From DTKD01 sp964494345 (GTDB lineage Bacteria; Armatimonadota; UBA5829), in assembly GCA_964494345.1 (NCBI GenBank), contig CAZBSI010000003.1, positions 62,001 through 126,000 of the forward strand: a stretch of 64,000 nucleotides of DNA, written 5' to 3'. The translations under genes were made by a program, and so were the position numbers. The notes beneath the pieces are model-generated. The model did not search any database, was not told the DNA's origin, and saw only the letters and a program-made list of their open reading frames with translations. Positions 50,367-58,716 of the stretch are shown here, piece after piece (the stretch's first letter is position 1; every line of letters starts with the position of its first letter).

Positions 50367-50405
50367 ATTTGTCTAATAACTTACTAGTTTGTTTGTTATT
50401 TGTTA

Positions 50406-50429
50406 TTTCGGGAAACCCTTTTCCCGAAA
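50406..50429. repeat. Short palindrome TTTCGGGAAA-N4-TTTCCCGAAA
   Basis: A perfect 10-bp inverted repeat with a 4-base centre. Each arm equals the outer part of the IS1182-like terminal repeat at 54077. Related, less perfect copies are near 54025, 56011, 57303, 58604 and 60425. Confidence 0.75.
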
Positions 50430-50441
50430 CCACGCAACTTC

Positions 50442-51635
50442 CTAGCTATCCTTAATGGTGTGATACATCCTCGCCTGCATACCGTGGACTTTGACTATCC
50501 CGACGGCTTCGCTCTGGTCGAAAGTCTTTGAGTCGAAGCTCGCGAGGTCTTCGTTATACAGCGCATATTTGCTCGCGCGGCCGATGATCTGTGCGGAGCC
50601 TTTAAACAGTCGCATCGTGACCGTGCCGGTGACTCTCGGCTGGATAGCGTTTATGAACGCCTCGAGGTCGTCCTTGAACGGGTCATACCACAGACCTGCG
50701 TAGGCAAGCTCGCCCCACTTCTGATCGACCAGCATCTTGAACGCGCGCTCATCAGCCGTGCAGACCAGCCCTTCGAGCGCCTTATGCGCGGGGATAAGCA
50801 GGCTTGCCGCAGGGCATTCGTAGTTCTCGCGCACCTTCAAACCCATAATGCGATCTTCCATAATGTCGATTCGTCCGATGCCGTTCTCGCCGGCCAGTTT
50901 GTGCGCCTCGTAAACGAGGTCGAGGGGCTTCATTTTATTGCCGTTGATAGCGACGGGGATACCGTTGTCGAATTCTATTGTGATCTCGGTCGGAGTGTCC
51001 GGGGCGTCCTGCGGGCTTTTGGTCCACTGGAAAATCTCTTCAGGCGGCGCGTAGTTCGGTTCTTCCAGGTGGCCGCCTTCTATGCTGCGTCCCCACAGGT
51101 TCTCGTCAATCGACCATATCTTTTCTTTGCTTTGGCCGATCGGTATGCCCTTCTTTTCGGCGTATTCGATCTCCCAGGAGCGGGTCATCGTGTGCTCGCG
51201 CATTGGTGCGATAATCGGGGTATCCGGCATGAATGTTCTCATAACAAACTCGAACCGAAACTGATCGTTGCCTTTGCCTGTGCAACCGTGACAGAAAGCG
51301 TCGATTCCGCCGAGCTTTTGGGCTATTTCGACAGCCTTACGGGCGATCAGCGGCCGGGCTATCGAGGTGCTGATAGGGTAGCCCTGATAGTCGCCGTTGG
51401 CCTTGATAGATGGGAAGATGAAGTCGGTGACGAACTCCTCGCGGGCGTCGATGGAGTAGTGCTCAGTTTTGAGCAATTTGGCTTTATCCTCCGCCTGCTT
51501 AAGCTCACCGGCGGGCAGACCGACATCGACCGTGACCGTGACTACGTGGTCGAAGCCGTAGTCCTCCCGCATCATAGGAATACACACGGAGGTATCCAGC
51601 CCCCCGGAGTAGACTAATAGGACAGTTTTTGACAT
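50442..51635 (-). CDS. argG: Argininosuccinate synthase ArgG
   Basis: A predicted 397-residue cytosolic enzyme making argininosuccinate from citrulline and aspartate with ATP. The N terminus VLLVYSGGLDTSVCI holds the PP-loop S-G-G-x-D-(T/S)-S. GIDAFCHGCTGKGNDQFRFE and the later EPNYAPPEEIFQW and IGRIDIMEDRIMGLKVRENY are family blocks. Length is normal. The SD gaggaagt precedes ATG 51635. No other arginine gene is nearby, so it stands alone. Confidence 0.96.
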   Translation of the reverse strand: MSKTVLLVYSGGLDTSVCIPMMREDYGFDHVVTVTVDVGLPAGELKQAEDKAKLLKTEHYSIDAREEFVTDFIFPSIKANGDYQGYPISTSIARPLIARKAVEIAQKLGGIDAFCHGCTGKGNDQFRFEFVMRTFMPDTPIIAPMREHTMTRSWEIEYAEKKGIPIGQSKEKIWSIDENLWGRSIEGGHLEEPNYAPPEEIFQWTKSPQDAPDTPTEITIEFDNGIPVAINGNKMKPLDLVYEAHKLAGENGIGRIDIMEDRIMGLKVRENYECPAASLLIPAHKALEGLVCTADERAFKMLVDQKWGELAYAGLWYDPFKDDLEAFINAIQPRVTGTVTMRLFKGSAQIIGRASKYALYNEDLASFDSKTFDQSEAVGIVKVHGMQARMYHTIKDS

Positions 51636-51774
51636 TACTTCCTCCGTAGACTAATCGGCAGTGCGCGCTGCCGTTGAGATTTGCAACTTATATATTCTAA
51701 CGGATTTTGATAATTTGTGCTTGTGGTCAGATGTTCGGAGTCCCGAAATCCAAAACAAGCGTATTTCCAGTGAC

Positions 51775-51802
51775 GTGATCCTGCGACTTCGCGCAGGATG
51801 AC
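51775..51802 (-). repeat. R3 full palindrome, single copy
   Basis: gtgatcctgcg and cgcaggatgac flank a 6-base centre (acttcg). Same unit as the last element of the array at 48412-48439, inverted. It lies between argG and the MauE-like gene. Confidence 0.8.
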
Positions 51803-51851
51803 TAAAATTGAGACATCGTATGACCGGTCCATCGGCGGACTTTTTCAGGCC

Positions 51852-52310
51852 TTACGGAAAGCGGGGATCGGGTTTATGGCAGTCGTCTGCGCGGTTAAAC
51901 AGCACGACCAGTGACATTGCAAGAAAAACTGCATCCCGAATGATGATTTCCCACCCGACTTTGCTCTCGGCCACTGTGAAGCAGCCGCAGTCAATGTCAA
52001 GTCCGCGGGCCATTGCGCTGGCCACAGCCGCGATAAATATCACGTTCATAATCGCCGCAATCAAAGCCGCACTTTGAAAGGCCACTCCGTTTAACAACGA
52101 GAAACCCACCAGGAGTTCAACCCAGGGCAATATCAGAGCGAACACATTGACGCTATACAGCGGCAAAAGTCGATACGCCGCTATGCTGTCGGCAAAACCA
52201 GCCGGGTCAATTATCTTTCCAAGGGCAGAGACGATGAAGATCGCTCCTAACAGCCATCTCGCTATCCTCAACACCTGTCGGTTCGCGATAAAAGCAGACA
52301 GACATCTCAT
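51852..52310 (-). CDS. MauE/DoxX-like membrane protein
   Basis: A predicted 152-residue integral membrane protein with four helices of the MauE/DoxX type: WLLGAIFIVSALGKIIDPAG at the start, LPWVELLVGFSLL, and LDIDCGCFTVAESKVGWEII with the typical Cys-x-Cys loop. MauE relatives support oxidative folding or thiol-redox chemistry in the periplasm. ATG 52310 overlaps the stop of the rhodanese gene (atga). Together with its two upstream neighbours it forms a compact three-gene operon. Confidence 0.82.
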   Translation of the reverse strand: MRCLSAFIANRQVLRIARWLLGAIFIVSALGKIIDPAGFADSIAAYRLLPLYSVNVFALILPWVELLVGFSLLNGVAFQSAALIAAIMNVIFIAAVASAMARGLDIDCGCFTVAESKVGWEIIIRDAVFLAMSLVVLFNRADDCHKPDPRFP

Positions 52311-52999
52311 TGGTCTGCCCTCTTGCTTGTAGGATAACCGGCCTCTTTCCACCCCAACATCCCATCAAGCATTATAAACACCCTCGTATATCCGCGGGCC
52401 ACCAGCGCATCAGCAAGTTTTACTGCAAGCCCGCATTGTGGGTCGCTGCAGTAGGTAATCAGCGTTTTGTCCTTCGGAACAGACCCCAGAGCATCATCAT
52501 AGAGTTTGTCCATGTCCTCCACAAACAGGGATATCGCTCCCTGAACGTGCTCGAGATCATAGTCGTCTTTATACCGGGCATCAACAAAGACCGCAGACTT
52601 TTGATCGAAAGTCGCTTTTGCGTCCGTTAAGGTCGTAAAGAGCGCCTCCACACGCGGAGCCGATGGCTCGGAAGTCTGCGTTTTTGGCAAAACCTCCCGC
52701 ACAGGTTTCGGCTTGTCCACCATCTTCGAATCGACTCTTTGACCGGATGCAGCCGGGTTCGGAGTCGCAGGCTGTCTCTGATCCGTGCTCGCAGAGCCAT
52801 CTGCAGCGTTTTTGGCTGGTACCGGCGGCTGCGGATTTACACCGATGACTTCCCGTGAGTCCGCCATTTTGTGGGTCCGGCTGAGCGGAATCCGGACCCA
52901 CGGCAATGGGCGCGGGTTTACGGCGTTCGCACCCAGCCCGACCGCCATAGCTTGAAGCAGTATCAACACCGCGCCGAGAATAATCTTGTAGCTTTTCAC
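52307..52999 (-). CDS. Exported rhodanese-domain protein
   Basis: A predicted 230-residue protein with a signal peptide (YKIILGAVLILLQAMAVGLG), a long Pro-rich linker (about residues 30-115) and one rhodanese domain: AVFVDARYKDDYDLEHVQGA, then the active-site loop TYCSDPQCGLAVKLADAL and YTRVFIMLDGMLGWKEAGYP. The catalytic Cys is present, so sulfur or sulfane transfer is possible. Its location between a DUF1573 gene and a MauE-like gene suggests an envelope sulfur or thiol-redox function. Confidence 0.85.
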   Translation of the reverse strand: MKSYKIILGAVLILLQAMAVGLGANAVNPRPLPWVRIPLSRTHKMADSREVIGVNPQPPVPAKNAADGSASTDQRQPATPNPAASGQRVDSKMVDKPKPVREVLPKTQTSEPSAPRVEALFTTLTDAKATFDQKSAVFVDARYKDDYDLEHVQGAISLFVEDMDKLYDDALGSVPKDKTLITYCSDPQCGLAVKLADALVARGYTRVFIMLDGMLGWKEAGYPTSKRADQ

Positions 53000-53017
53000 G
53001 ATCTTATCTCCGAAAGA

Positions 53018-53713
53018 CTACTCGACGACGTTGCCATATACCATGACACGAGCCTTCTGGTTTTCGTCAGAACCGTCCACAATGTCGAGCCATTCCATTA
53101 TGCGACCCGGCTCGCTGCCGGCTTTGACAAGCACTGTCACTTCCCAATAGTCCCCGGCCTTGTCGGCAATCTTCTTAAAGCTGGGCGCTGATACGTGGGC
53201 ACTGGGGATGACCCTGGTGATCTTGAACGTTTTCACATCTCCAGGGTAAACAAAAAGTCGATTGGTCCGGCTCTGGTTCACTTTGAGTGAGCCAAAGTTA
53301 AGTCGCTCCGGTTTCAGAGTTGCAAGTGGGATGACCTCAGCCTTGAATGACAGAGTTATATTGCCGCGCTCAGGGTCATTCGTTGTAATTGAGACGATCT
53401 TGCTGACATTGCCATTATAGCCTGAAGTGTTGAACACAGTGGTAATAATCGAGGACTGCTGCGGAGCTAGTTTGGTGTCTTTGGCCTCCGCCCTGGCGCA
53501 TCCGCAACTGGATCTGACGGCGGTGATCTCCAACTCGGTATCGCCGATATTCTTGAATGTAAATACCGCATTGATAGGCTTGCCTGCCACAACACGGCCG
53601 AGGTCGATAGATTCGCTCTCAAAAGTGATCTTGGGGGCTGCAATTAGTGTGGAAACGGCGCATAGCACGAGGGCTAGAATTGCCATAAGGTAGCCGAACG
53701 TCTTGAATAACAT
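53018..53713 (-). CDS. Exported DUF1573 protein
   Basis: A predicted 231-residue exported protein. The signal peptide is MAILALVLCAVSTLIAAP. The DUF1573 (ASH/MSP-like immunoglobulin) domain shows IDLGRVVAGKPINAVFTFKN, then TAVRSSCGCARAEAKD (the conserved C-G-C) and IVSITTNDPERGNITLSFKA. A second beta domain follows (LKPERLNFGSLKVNQSRTN). The function of the family is unknown. The SD aggagg lies 8 bases before ATG 53713. First gene of the DUF1573-rhodanese-MauE unit. Confidence 0.87.
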   Translation of the reverse strand: MLFKTFGYLMAILALVLCAVSTLIAAPKITFESESIDLGRVVAGKPINAVFTFKNIGDTELEITAVRSSCGCARAEAKDTKLAPQQSSIITTVFNTSGYNGNVSKIVSITTNDPERGNITLSFKAEVIPLATLKPERLNFGSLKVNQSRTNRLFVYPGDVKTFKITRVIPSAHVSAPSFKKIADKAGDYWEVTVLVKAGSEPGRIMEWLDIVDGSDENQKARVMVYGNVVE

Positions 53714-53848
53714 TTATGTTCCTCCTATTGAGACCTGACAGGGCGAGCGCGCATTGCCGCTCTTAACCCCGGCTGCCTCAGCAGATTAAGGAGGACGTTA
53801 CGAGACAAGCAGGCTGCACATTCGCCATATGCGATTGATTAGTGAAAC

Positions 53849-53865
53849 ACCACATGACCTGTGGT
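53849..53865 (-). promoter_or_regulatory. Small hairpin in the DUF1573 leader
   Basis: accaca pairs perfectly with tgtggt around a 5-base loop, 13 bases after the short leader frame. The 363-base stretch 53714-54076 holds this, the leader frame, and a terminal-repeat-like sequence at 54025; nothing else is recognised. Confidence 0.35.
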
Positions 53866-53878
53866 CGAGCCGAAACAC

Positions 53879-53905
53879 TCAACGGCTGCAGTAACGCCAA
53901 ATCAT
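53879..53905 (-). other. Possible 8-codon leader peptide upstream of the DUF1573 operon
   Basis: An ATG at 53905 with aggag 7 bases upstream opens a frame of MIWRYCSR and then TGA. The good SD-ATG spacing and the following hairpin suggest a translated leader, but the frame is short enough to occur by chance. Confidence 0.3.
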
Positions 53906-54024
53906 AAGCCTGCTCCTTTCTTATAAGTGGACATATAACTGAATTATAGCACGTCTTTTGAACTATGTCTGTCGCTGTCCGGATTGGTATGAGCTAACAA
54001 ACGATGAGTGCTCTGCGCCGGGCC

Positions 54025-54058
54025 GTTTCGGGAAAGGGGAGGCTGTCTCAAAAGTCAT
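54025..54058 (+). repeat. Terminal-repeat-like sequence beside the IS element
   Basis: ccgtttcgggaaagggg followed by aggctgtctcaaaagtc resembles the IS terminal repeat (gtttcgggaaaccc, then agctgtctcaaaaa). It lies 19 bases before the IS left end and could be a fragment of an older copy. Confidence 0.55.
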
Positions 54059-54076
54059 TGGCGGAACCGCATTCTT

Positions 54077-55719
54077 GTTGTTTCGGGAAACCCTGAAGCT
54101 GTCCCAAAAACATCTACGAGTCACTCCAGATTACCTGTCGCTCGTTGCTCCACGGACACGTTATGAAGTCATACCAGCTTAGCGACTCGAAAGCGCCGTC
54201 GATCCGGGTCGAAAAGGCCGAAAAGAGAGCCTTATTGAGGCATTTCCTCAAGTTATGGACCAACAATACCAGTGACATCTCCGCAGTAGCGCCGTTGATG
54301 CCCCGCAGCAAGAACTTTCTAAAGCCTCTATCGTGCTTTGTCTGCCCGAAGACCGGCTCAATTATCTGGCTACGCAGGGAGTAGAGCAACTTACAGCCAT
54401 CTCTGGCCATCTTTTCCCGCATCCGATGACGGGCTCGCTCATTGCAGCTTACGGAGACCCGGCGGCTTCCCCGACCAGACTTCACACACTGATCCCAAAA
54501 AGAACAACTCCTACATCCGTTAGCGGCGTAGAGCCTGTATTTGCCGCTGCCGAATTGATACTCGCCACGAAAACTCAGCTCACGCCCTGCCGGGCATATC
54601 AGAACATCACGCTCATCATCAGCAAGAAAGCACTCCCTTGCAAAGAGGTCGTTGTCCCGGCAAGCCGGAGCATCCTTGCCCAGCGGGATAAGCGCCTCCT
54701 GCCCCATCTCCTCGCAAGCCACCAGTGTCTGCTCATCACAGTAACCAGTGTCAGCCAAAGCCACCACAGCAGATATGCCGCAGTTGTTATTCACTTCCTC
54801 AAGCATCCCCGCCAGCTGCCCGTGATCGTTTTCGGAACTGGTGACTTTCATCGCCAGCACTACCTGATGCTCAGCATCAACGGCAGCCTGGACATTGAAA
54901 GCAGGCTTGAACCCGTCTCTGGTCTTCATCAGACGACACTCTTCATCCGAACGGGAGATAATCTTCGAGTTGCTCTCATTAAGCTTCTTTTTGAGTTCCT
55001 CAAGCATTGCTTTACGCTTCTTTGCATCACGCAGATGCTCAGGAATCTCCCTGCCATTGCTATCCCCAAGCTCGGCATCCTCAACAGCATCCGTCTCATC
55101 GGCCTCACGCAGAACCTCCCTGATCGCCTCAAGCTCCTTGTCCAAACGCTTCTGATCATAAAGCGATCTCTTGGAGGCACTGGCGCCTACCTTAGTGCCA
55201 TCGAAAGCCGCTATGTTCAGGCTCACAAGCCCAAGAGACTTGCATAAGCGCACACTGTCGGCAAATAGCTGGCTCAAGGACTCGAACTTGTCTTTCCTGA
55301 ACCGGGCAATGGTGTGAAAGTCGGGCTTCAAACCGCCGGCAAGCCACATATAGCGAACATCGCTTTCGAGCAACTCTTCTATCTTCCTGCTGCTTCTTAT
55401 CCCCTTGGAATATGCAAACACAAGAATCTTTGTCATCACCTTGGGCGGATAGGCTGGAGTCCCTCTCTCGGCATAGGTGCTCTCAACGATGTTCCAGTTC
55501 AGCTGCTCCATCACTTCCGACAGCAAACGCACCTCGCTATCTCTCGGTACCATCTCATCCAGACTCGGCGGAATCAGCCACATCTGGTCTGGATCTTGCG
55601 GCATGTCCTTGAATCTTGGCATCATAATCACCTCTATAAAGGAGTTCGACACCAGAGCCACGAATTCATGCCTATGTACATAATATTTTTGAGACAGCTT
55701 CAGGGTTTCCCGAAACAAC
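54077..55719 (-). mobile_element. IS1182-family insertion sequence, about 1.64 kb, apparently intact
   Basis: Terminal inverted repeats start gttgtttcgggaaaccctga at both ends (left 54077, right ending at 55719) and match over about 27 bases (through agctgtc), then with few differences to about 35. They enclose one transposase gene with an unbroken frame. No convincing target-site duplication is visible: the flanks are cattctt on the left and ggaaagc on the right. Only one full copy occurs in the window. Confidence 0.85.
54114..55625 (-). CDS. IS1182-family DDE transposase
   Basis: A predicted 503-residue transposase. The N-terminal domain (PPKVMTKILVFAYSKGIRSS; RYMWLAGGLKPDFHTIARFR) is typical of IS1182. 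The candidate catalytic acids are in AAFDGTKVGASAS, AVVALADTGYCDEQ and QIIEPVFGQTKHDRGFRKF. A Cys-rich zinc-like segment (CPAG ... CRSCSFWDQC) lies near residue 400. A long charged coiled-coil insert is present at about 165-230. ATG 55625 has gaggtg upstream; the frame extends to 55718 through the terminal repeat. The stop is adjacent to the left terminal repeat. Confidence 0.92.
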   Translation of the reverse strand: MMPRFKDMPQDPDQMWLIPPSLDEMVPRDSEVRLLSEVMEQLNWNIVESTYAERGTPAYPPKVMTKILVFAYSKGIRSSRKIEELLESDVRYMWLAGGLKPDFHTIARFRKDKFESLSQLFADSVRLCKSLGLVSLNIAAFDGTKVGASASKRSLYDQKRLDKELEAIREVLREADETDAVEDAELGDSNGREIPEHLRDAKKRKAMLEELKKKLNESNSKIISRSDEECRLMKTRDGFKPAFNVQAAVDAEHQVVLAMKVTSSENDHGQLAGMLEEVNNNCGISAVVALADTGYCDEQTLVACEEMGQEALIPLGKDAPACRDNDLFARECFLADDERDVLICPAGRELSFRGEYQFGSGKYRLYAANGCRSCSFWDQCVKSGRGSRRVSVSCNERARHRMREKMARDGCKLLYSLRSQIIEPVFGQTKHDRGFRKFLLRGINGATAEMSLVLLVHNLRKCLNKALFSAFSTRIDGAFESLSWYDFITCPWSNERQVIWSDS

Positions 55720-55730
55720 GGAAAGCAAAT

Positions 55731-56000
55731 ATGCGAAGTATGCGTCCGACAGCCGATTACTTTTCACCAGAAACGCATGCATACTTTTTAGCATCAATGC
55801 TGGTCTATTATCTTCACGTTGGCGAGAGATATATGCTGCCCGAGTGGGGATTGCTATCTTGGAATCTTGTGTTCGGCACGTCTGTAGTATTGCTGTGGAC
55901 AATGGGAGGTATAGGCTTTATGGCCAGGGGCTTGAGCCGGCCATTAGCATATTCACTGCGGATAATGGTTCTCGCAGGCATTGTGGCATTCTTCGGTTGA
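55731..56000 (+). CDS. Small membrane protein, possible
   Basis: A frame of 89 residues beginning at ATG 55731, 11 bases after the IS right end. It has two or three hydrophobic segments (AYFLASMLVYYLHVG, LLSWNLVFGTSVVLLWTMGG, LRIMVLAGIVAFFG). No family is recognised and the SD is weak (ggaaag). It may be a genuine small gene or the 3' part of a gene disrupted by the IS. Confidence 0.4.
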   Translation: MRSMRPTADYFSPETHAYFLASMLVYYLHVGERYMLPEWGLLSWNLVFGTSVVLLWTMGGIGFMARGLSRPLAYSLRIMVLAGIVAFFG

Positions 56001-56010
56001 CTTCCTTCCG

Positions 56011-56042
56011 TTGTTCCGGGGAAAGGGTTTCCTGATATAACA
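56011..56042. repeat. Short palindrome related to the IS ends
   Basis: gttgttccggggaaaggg and tttcctgatataac form an imperfect copy of the TTTCGGGAAA palindrome between two convergent genes. The initial gttgtt matches the IS tip. Confidence 0.6.
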
Positions 56043-56052
56043 AAAGGCGGAA

Positions 56053-56649
56053 CTAGGCTACTTTCGGAACCATCAGTCCAAGGATTCCTTCCCACTTCAT
56101 CGCATCAACCATGCTCCATACAGGTACAATTACCCAGGGATCCTGTACGTCTTTGACCAGGATTTTTATATACGAGCCCTTGAATTCTTCCCTGTAATTT
56201 GTGTTAGCGGCTAATAGAGGCACTCCGTTAACCGGAATTACTGTGCCGAACGTGGAAGTCTGCTGCCTGATGTCGTGGAGTACTTCAAAGCTGACAAGTT
56301 CGCTTTTGTGCCAATGCCTTGTTACCGCATGTTCCTCCCACTTATCGACTATAACAAGATGCTCCGCATTTGCATCAACGATCATTGCGCCTCTGCTCTT
56401 CGGGGCAAAGCAGAAGACGTTGCCGGCGGTGAAACCATATTCCGCTTCGACTTGAGCGACAAGCTCGTTGCAAGCTTGCTCCTCTTCCGCTATCTTTGCC
56501 ATAACACGATCATATTCCGCTTTCCGCTTTGCTTCTTCAGCCTCATACCCGCCCAAGCAGAAGTAGTAGATAAAGAGTGCGATGAATATTCCGCCCAAAA
56601 GCCACACAGGCAACATTATTGCCGACTTGTAGTACTCGATCAATCCCAT
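56053..56649 (-). CDS. Membrane-anchored protein of unknown function
   Basis: A predicted 198-residue protein with one membrane helix (AIMLPVWLLGGIFIALFIYYF), a charged coiled coil (EAEEAKRKAEYDRVMAKIAE) and a C-terminal beta-rich domain (GAMIVDANAEHLVIVDKWEE; YIKILVKDVQDPWVIVPVW). I do not recognise it. ATG 56649 is chosen; GTG 56658 has ggagg at only 4 bases, while ATG has it at 13, so either may be used. It is convergent with the small membrane gene and downstream of the EamA gene. Confidence 0.65.
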   Translation of the reverse strand: MGLIEYYKSAIMLPVWLLGGIFIALFIYYFCLGGYEAEEAKRKAEYDRVMAKIAEEEQACNELVAQVEAEYGFTAGNVFCFAPKSRGAMIVDANAEHLVIVDKWEEHAVTRHWHKSELVSFEVLHDIRQQTSTFGTVIPVNGVPLLAANTNYREEFKGSYIKILVKDVQDPWVIVPVWSMVDAMKWEGILGLMVPKVA

Positions 56650-56750
56650 CTTAGCCACAAAGCCTCCGTTGAAATATAATGGGATTGTTCCACAGCCTGA
56701 GCTCACTCTTAATGAGCATTATTCACTGAGTGGCAATTGCCACTCTAACA

Positions 56751-57185
56751 TTACCGCTCAATGGCAAGTAAAATTACACCGGCAGCGACCATCGCGATTC
56801 CAAGCCATTCGCGAGGCAGTGGCCGTTCGCCAAGAAATGCAAAAGCGAAAACCGCAACGAGTACCACGCTCAGTTTGTCTACCGGCGCAACCTTGGAGGC
56901 ACACCCGGCTTGCAGAGCACGGAAGTAGCAGACCCAGGAAGCGCCGGTGGCCAAACCCGAAAGACCGAGAAACAGCCATGTCTTTGATGACAGCGCAAAC
57001 GGGTTGATCCACTTCCCGGTAAACCAGATGAAGCCGGAGAGCACAACCATAATGATTGCGGTTCGAACTAGCGTAGCCAGGTCTGAGTCGACCCCTTTTA
57101 TGCCGATTTTGGCAAAAACAGCAGTGAGCGCCGCAAAGATAGCGGAGAGCACAGCGAAATAGAACCAGCCAATTGACGAACTCAC
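56751..57185 (-). CDS. EamA-family (DMT) small membrane transporter
   Basis: A predicted 144-residue protein with five hydrophobic segments: WFYFAVLSAIFAALTAVFAK, TAIIMVVLSGFIWFTGKW, TWLFLGLSGLATGASWVCYF, LSVVLVAVFAFAFLGERPL and WLGIAMVAAGVILLAIE. This is a single-EamA-domain protein of about 140 residues that probably acts as a dimer. GTG 57185 with an AGGGGAG-type SD is preferred over the frame start at 57281. Substrate unknown. Confidence 0.85.
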   Translation of the reverse strand: MSSSIGWFYFAVLSAIFAALTAVFAKIGIKGVDSDLATLVRTAIIMVVLSGFIWFTGKWINPFALSSKTWLFLGLSGLATGASWVCYFRALQAGCASKVAPVDKLSVVLVAVFAFAFLGERPLPREWLGIAMVAAGVILLAIER

Positions 57186-57302
57186 GATTCTCCCCTTACC
57201 GCAAGATTTGTTGCTAACCAGCGCTGGATAGCCATATGCTAAAGTATACCACTGCGGCTCAGCTACTGCGAACCGCGACACACTACAGCATCACGTGAGC
57301 TC

Positions 57303-57322
57303 CGGGAGAAGGGTTTCCCGAC
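57303..57322. repeat. Short palindrome related to the IS ends
   Basis: cgggagaagggtttcccg lies between divergent genes, so it is not a terminator for either. Confidence 0.5.
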
Positions 57323-57389
57323 ACAATAAACGAACAACATTTTATGCTGCACAGGTCACATCGCTATCTATGGGAAGGAGAGTCGAGCA

Positions 57390-58578
57390 GTGATGAGTAC
57401 AGAAAGAGTGGCAGGGCAGAAGAAGCGATTCTGCCGGGCAATTCTGTTAGTGGCCGCGATTAGTCTGTCCTGCCTGCTGTGGTATGCTCTGGTCGAGGTA
57501 TCGGTTGCCAGGGCGGCTGCCAGGAACGGCAGATGTGTAATTGGCTCTATTGAGTTATCCCGTGCTCGGAACTTAGCCCCAAGCGAAATGCGGCTTGCGA
57601 TCGACATCATAGAATCTGGCAAAGACCGTCTGAGCATTGTGAGCTTACAGGAGAAGCATCGTCGCACTGTCAAAACTCTACCCGATGCCAGTTTCCCAGC
57701 ATGGTCACCGAGTGGAGAGCAACTGGCTTTCAGCAAACAGACGACTCGTGAACTCGCACCGGGGATTCACGGGGGTAGCATAGGTCTTTACTCGTGGAAA
57801 CGGGGTTCGGTCACCACACTACCAGATAAGTACTTTGATCGAGACCCTATCTGGCGGCAGGACGGCAAGGCTATTGCCTTCGCCCGCCTGGACTATGGGA
57901 ATGCTTCCAACGGCTGGACTCTCGGTTCCTGGCTAATGACTGTCTCCGTCCAGGGTGACACTTTCGGAATTCCGCAGCGCATCTCTAGCCGACAGATTGA
58001 CCTAACACCGGAGGCATTGGAGTGGCGACCTCTGCACAACCAGATTGCGTACGTCGGTGTCGGTAAGTTGCGACTCACGGATGATGCAGTTACCAGATCC
58101 AACGACATCTACTTGCTTGACATAGCCGAAAAGACTGCAGTGAAACTCACCCAGTCAGGAGACGTGGCACGCTATTCACTGGCGTGTTCTCCTGATGGGA
58201 AAATACGTTGTGTTTGCAACTGGCATAGGGCAATTTCGAACTCTGGAGATATTGGAGATCAAAACTGGAAAGCGGAAGATAGTTTTTCGGGTCTCCGACC
58301 AGGAGCCGGAGCAACTGCAGAGCATCGCAAATATCGGTTGGTCAGCAGACCACAAGTGGATCGTCTTCGATGCTTCTCGCCATGAGCCAGGCGTTCAGAC
58401 GAATATCGGCGTTGTTGCATGGCCAAGTCTCAAACTAAAGTGGCTCACCCGAGACTCAAACAGCAAGGCGCCACGATGGACTACCGATGGCAGAATTGTG
58501 TTCATCAGAAATGAGATGGAGATCTGGCAGGTTATGCCCAGCGGCTGTGGGATGAAGAGGTTGTATACACTCGAATGA
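57390..58578 (+). pseudogene. Exported beta-propeller (TolB/WD40-like) gene with a single frameshift
   Basis: The first frame (57390 to 58385) encodes a membrane-anchored propeller: a hydrophobic N-terminal helix (AILLVAAISLSCLLWYALVE) and repeats such as FPAWSPSGEQLAFSKQ and DPIWRQDGKAIAFARLD. At 58197-58204 the next repeat SPDG switches frame: the sequence gatgggaaaatacgt would read DGKYVVFATG with one A fewer. From there the 127-residue second frame continues the propeller to its stop at 58578. The break is a run of four A (58200-58203), so either a sequencing error or a true frameshift. The SD aaggag precedes GTG 57390 / ATG 57393. Confidence 0.72.
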
Positions 58579-58603
58579 CACCCAGGCGCAGGGCCATAGG
58601 ACC

Positions 58604-58629
58604 TGTTTCGGGAAAGGTTTCCCATAACA
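58604..58629. repeat. Short palindrome related to the IS ends
   Basis: tgtttcgggaaagg and tttcccataaca lie between two genes of the same direction. Confidence 0.55.
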
Positions 58630-58716
58630 ATAAAAACGGTGGGGCTGCGGTTGCGGTTCTGCATCCGGCGGCTTTGGGTCGTCACCTGCATCGAGTAATA
58701 AAAGAGGGAATTAACA

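Noticed and set aside
54060..55735. Target-site duplication of the IS element
   Set aside because: Flanking bases on the two sides do not match; either the site has mutated or the element does not duplicate its target.
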